From positions 930,001 through 994,000 of the forward strand of contig OZ243043.1 in NCBI GenBank assembly GCA_965212075.1: a DNA stretch of 64,000 nucleotides. Direction: 5' to 3'. The DNA comes from CBDBUR01 sp965212075. GTDB lineage: Bacteria; Pseudomonadota; Alphaproteobacteria; JAPOUT01; G958296285. The notes under the pieces are model-generated. The model was not told where the DNA came from, did no database searches, and was given only the letters and a program-made list of their open reading frames with translations. This document shows, in pieces, positions 61,010-64,000 of the stretch; position 1 is the first letter of the stretch, and each line of letters begins with the position of its first letter. The position numbers and the translations under genes are program-made.

Positions 61010-63349
61010 ATGAATAACTTTGATCAAAACACCGCCCCCGATAGAGAGATAACGTTTGTTCTGACGTCCTGCGGACGCTTTGATCTGCTGCGCCGCACTT
61101 TGGCGAGCTTCTTGGAGCAGAATGATACCAAAATCGCAAAATATATCATCGTTGAAGATTCCGGCGATGAATCGGTGCGCGATGTGCTCGCTGAATTCCC
61201 CGACATTGATTTTGAGCTGATCGTCAATCAGATCAAACGCGGGCAGCTCTGGTCGATTGATCTAGCCTATGAGCGCGTCCAAACGCCTTATATCTTTCAT
61301 TGCGAGGATGACTGGCTGTTTACCCGACCGGGCTTTATGGAGCCTTCTCTGACGCTTCTGGAAGATTTTCCTGATGTCGTCCAGGTGTTGATCCGCGATC
61401 TGGAGGATGAAAAACATCCCGTCAAGGTTCCGTTGCAAACGCATAAGGGCATCTCTTTTTACGCACCGATGCCTACCGATCATCCAAACAGCTATTGCTA
61501 TTCATTTAATCCGGGGCTGCGCCGTCTGGCCGATTATAAAAAGATCGGGCCGTTTCGCTTGATTTTGGAGGAAAAAAATATCTCTGATCTCGCCCGGCGA
61601 ATGGGCTATCGACAGGTAAGACTTGAGAATGGAGGTGTGCAGCATATTGGACGCCATCGCCATATGCCTGATGTTTTTATTTCTCATTCAGATGCTTTAG
61701 AAAAATTAAAGCGCTCCATTTTAAAGAAATCCGTTTTTTTTAAGCCAAAAGATTCGGTTTACGAAACAAAAAGATTAAAAATTTCCTGTTTCATCGTTGC
61801 CTGCAACGAGGCCGATCGCATTGAGCGCGCGCTAATTTCGGTGCGTGGATTGGTGGATGAGATTGTCGTGGTGGATAGCGGCAGCAAAGATGACACGGTG
61901 AAAATTGCTCAATCTTACGGCGCGAAAGTGATATTCAACAAATGGGAAGGGGATGGCCCGCAAAAACGCTTCGCCGAAGAGCAGTGCCGCAATGATTGGC
62001 TTTTGAACATTGATGCCGATGAATGGCTGGATGTCCGCTTGATTGCAGAGATTCGCGCTCTGTTTGCAAATGGCGAGCCGCACAAACCGGTTTGGTGTTT
62101 GCGCCGCGGCGATGTATATTTTGGCGACAGCCTTTTAAGGAAACACATGAATCTTGAGAATATGCCAAGGCTTTACGATCGCCGCAAATTGCGGTTTACA
62201 CCGCAAGTGCTGCACACATCTGTGCCGCGCCCGAAAGGACAAACCGGCACGCTCAAAGGCGTGCTGCTGCACGCTCATGCGCGCAAAATTAGAGATATGA
62301 TCGCCAAAGAAACCAATTACGCCCGCATCGGCATGAAGAAGAAGTCATTGCCTGTGTTGCTCGTTCGCCTATTCACGGATTTTCCGCAATGTTTTTTAAA
62401 ACATTATTTCTTGCGCAATCATATTTTGGGCGGACAAAAGGGATTTATTTATTCTATGATCCGCGCCTATGTCCGTTTTTTGCGCACGGCTGCTGAGCTT
62501 GATGAAAGGCTTGGCTGGCAAAAGAAAGAGACAATACGTTCAACACTTCTGCCCCGATCACAAGAGGCCAAGAAGACCGCTCAAAAAAAACTGCCGGTTT
62601 CTGGCTTTATTGTTGCCCATAATGAGGCTGACCGCATTGGTCGTGGGCTGGCGTCCTTGCAGAATCTTGTCGAAGAGATCATCGTGGTGGATAGCGGCAG
62701 CAAAGATCACACACAGGCGATTGCGCGCAGCTATGGCGCGCGCGTCATTGAGCAGCCTTGGCTGGGACATGGGCGGCAGAAACGTTTTGCTGAGGAGCAA
62801 TGCCGCCATGACTGGCTGCTGAATCTTGATGCCGATGAGTGGCTCTCTCCGAAGCTGCAGCAAAGCATTCGCGCTCTATTCGCCGACGGCTTTCCTGAAA
62901 AAGAGGCTTACGCTTTGAGGCGCTGCGATATTTATCATGGGCAGCGCTTGATCTGGCGGCATCAAAGAACGCACTCCTTTGTGCGCCTTTATAATAGAAC
63001 AAAAATGCGCTTTTCTAGCGATATGGTCATCGATACTGTTGAGACTGATGTGCGGCGCACAAAAAAACTGCGCGGCACTTTGTATCATCGAGCTGTGCGC
63101 AATTTCTGGCATTTGGCGGACAAAGAAAATAATTATTCCAGTTTGGATGCACAGCGAATCACAAAGCCGCTTTCAACATTAAGCTGGCGTCTTTGGGTGG
63201 AAATGCCGATTTTTTTCTTCAAGTTTTATATTGTGCGGCGATATTTTATGGGCGGGCTGAGGGGATTTTGTTATTCCATGATTTATAGTTTTGCGCGGTT
63301 TCAGCGCATCGCCAAACTTTTGGAGCGCGCGCCGCACTGGCAGCGATAA
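61010..63349 (+). CDS. Three-domain glycosyltransferase: GT-A domain plus two WaaE/KdtX-like GT2 domains
   Basis: The 779-residue protein holds three GT-A units. Domain 1 (about 1-225) has EITFVLTSCGRFDLLRRTL, IIVEDSGDES and a metal site HCEDDW (Glu-Asp-Asp 99-101). Domain 2 (256-505) starts KISCFIVACNEADRIERAL and has VVVDSGSKDDT and NIDADEW (DAD 335-337). Domain 3 (528-779) repeats SGFIVAHNEADRIGRGL, VVDSGSKDHT and NLDADEW. Domains 2 and 3 are alike throughout (KRFAEEQCR.DWLLN) and match the WaaE/KdtX-like glucosyltransferases of the LPS core. No membrane anchor is evident beyond the hydrophobic ends of domains 2 and 3. Separate functions of the three sites are unknown. Confidence 0.85.
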   Translation: MNNFDQNTAPDREITFVLTSCGRFDLLRRTLASFLEQNDTKIAKYIIVEDSGDESVRDVLAEFPDIDFELIVNQIKRGQLWSIDLAYERVQTPYIFHCEDDWLFTRPGFMEPSLTLLEDFPDVVQVLIRDLEDEKHPVKVPLQTHKGISFYAPMPTDHPNSYCYSFNPGLRRLADYKKIGPFRLILEEKNISDLARRMGYRQVRLENGGVQHIGRHRHMPDVFISHSDALEKLKRSILKKSVFFKPKDSVYETKRLKISCFIVACNEADRIERALISVRGLVDEIVVVDSGSKDDTVKIAQSYGAKVIFNKWEGDGPQKRFAEEQCRNDWLLNIDADEWLDVRLIAEIRALFANGEPHKPVWCLRRGDVYFGDSLLRKHMNLENMPRLYDRRKLRFTPQVLHTSVPRPKGQTGTLKGVLLHAHARKIRDMIAKETNYARIGMKKKSLPVLLVRLFTDFPQCFLKHYFLRNHILGGQKGFIYSMIRAYVRFLRTAAELDERLGWQKKETIRSTLLPRSQEAKKTAQKKLPVSGFIVAHNEADRIGRGLASLQNLVEEIIVVDSGSKDHTQAIARSYGARVIEQPWLGHGRQKRFAEEQCRHDWLLNLDADEWLSPKLQQSIRALFADGFPEKEAYALRRCDIYHGQRLIWRHQRTHSFVRLYNRTKMRFSSDMVIDTVETDVRRTKKLRGTLYHRAVRNFWHLADKENNYSSLDAQRITKPLSTLSWRLWVEMPIFFFKFYIVRRYFMGGLRGFCYSMIYSFARFQRIAKLLERAPHWQR

Positions 63350-63354
63350 CTTTA

Positions 63355-64000
63355 ATGGCGAACATTTTATGCATGAAATGGGGCAAAGCCTATGGCGCGG
63401 ATTATGTGAACATTCTCCACCGCGCGGTGCACAATCATATGGAGCGGCGGTTTCGCTTTATTTGCCTGACCGATGATCCGACGGGGCTGGATGACGGGAT
63501 AGAGGTTTTTCCGATCCCCGATATGAATCTGCCCGCTGCGCGCATTGCGCGTGGCGGCTGGCCGAAGCTCTGTGTGTTTGCGCCGGAGCTTTATGATATT
63601 CAAGGGCGGGTGCTGTTTTTGGATGTGGATATTGTCGTGACCGGCGGACTTGATGTCTTTTTTGAGCCCAATAAAGAGGGCGGCTTGCGGATAATTCGTG
63701 AATGGCTGCCGAAGCTGCAGCCTTTCGGAGGCAATTCGTCGGTCTTTGCGTTTGAAGTGGGTTCGCAGCAGCAGATTTATGAAGCCTTTATGGCGGATCA
63801 GCGCGCGGCATTTGCCGCATATCGCAATGAGCAGCGTTTCTTGTCTGCCCATGCGCGCGGACTGGATTATTGGCCATCTGGCCTGTGTTTGAGTTTCAAG
63901 AGCAGTCTGATGCGTCCGGTGCCGTTTAATTTCATCTTTGCGCCGCGCCGACCGCCGCCTGATGCGCGGGTGGTGGTTTTTCATGGCCAGCCTCTACCCG
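63355..64000 (+). CDS. Glycosyltransferase with DXD motif (partial, cut by the window end)
   Basis: An open frame starts with ATG at 63355, five bases after the previous stop, and runs to the window edge without a stop (215 codons seen). The product begins MANILCMKWGKAYGADYVNILHRA, continues FRFICLTDDPTGLDDGIEVFPIPD, then GGWPKLCVFAPELYD, and has the metal-binding DXD in VLFLDVDIVVTGGLDVFFE. Later segments are FGGNSSVFAFEVGS and RGLDYWPSGLCLSFK, ending VVVFHGQP. This is a GT-A glycosyltransferase of the kind that transfers sugars to surface glycans. It probably forms an operon with the three-domain gene. Confidence 0.75.
   Translation, partial: MANILCMKWGKAYGADYVNILHRAVHNHMERRFRFICLTDDPTGLDDGIEVFPIPDMNLPAARIARGGWPKLCVFAPELYDIQGRVLFLDVDIVVTGGLDVFFEPNKEGGLRIIREWLPKLQPFGGNSSVFAFEVGSQQQIYEAFMADQRAAFAAYRNEQRFLSAHARGLDYWPSGLCLSFKSSLMRPVPFNFIFAPRRPPPDARVVVFHGQPLP

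Overview
The window is ordinary chromosome from an alphaproteobacterium, probably a free-living one. This rests on several things. There is a two-hairpin leader in front of a serC-serA-purA run, and an sRNA of the anti-Shine-Dalgarno (cuckoo/CcsR) type. The clusters ftsH-folP-glmM and uvrC-pgsA-moaD-moaE, the EttA and RpoD proteins, and a small XRE regulator of the rhizobial PraR-like kind all fit the same class. The DNA is fairly GC-rich with many GCGCGC tracts. I cannot resolve the order. I see no prophage, integrase, transposase or CRISPR array.

Layout. 1-9.8 kb: a lone PD-(D/E)XK nuclease, nitronate monooxygenase, metH-metF (methionine and folate one-carbon metabolism), then mlaA-mlaC (outer-membrane lipid asymmetry) and ettA. 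9.8-10.6 kb: a strongly folded non-coding stretch ahead of a small XRE regulator, then tRNA-Ile2(CAU). 10.6-18.4 kb: rpoD, a lipoprotein, dnaG, a YqeY protein, a small unknown gene coupled to tldD, and an outer-membrane barrel. 18.5-27.8 kb: a long minus-strand run, glmM-thiD-phzF-pyrF-[serC leader]-serC-serA-purA-capsule-type glycosyltransferase. 28-31.5 kb: a second barrel gene lying between glmM and folP-ftsH. 31.7-38.8 kb: a short-chain dehydrogenase, then carA-small membrane protein-carB-greA-trxB. 38.8-39.15 kb: an AT-rich gap holding an sRNA whose hairpin loops carry CCUCC motifs. 39.2-46.5 kb: msrP, an aminotransferase, an internally duplicated glycosyltransferase coupled to an SMP-30 protein, and uvrB. 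46.6-55.2 kb: a YHS protein, a Ca2+/cation exchanger, folM-like-folB, uvrC-pgsA-moaD-moaE, and lgt-midA-pgeF on the other strand. 55-59.7 kb: a ubiK-like gene, ybjN-like-proC, an EnvZ/OmpR-type pair and ilvE. 59.7-64 kb: a solitary 5S rRNA gene, then glycosyltransferases (a GT4, a three-domain GT-A fusion and a GT-A enzyme cut by the window end).

Most genes are housekeeping. Operons are tight, with many ATGA stop/start overlaps. Lines worth following: the folded RNA before the XRE gene (9986-10212), the cuckoo-type sRNA (about 39013-39127), the multi-domain or duplicated surface-glycan glycosyltransferases (41.4-43.3 and 59.8-64 kb), the solitary 5S gene in its own processing stem, and a primase lacking most of its zinc ligands. 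Calls rest on reading the sequence and recalling families; no database search or folding program was run.
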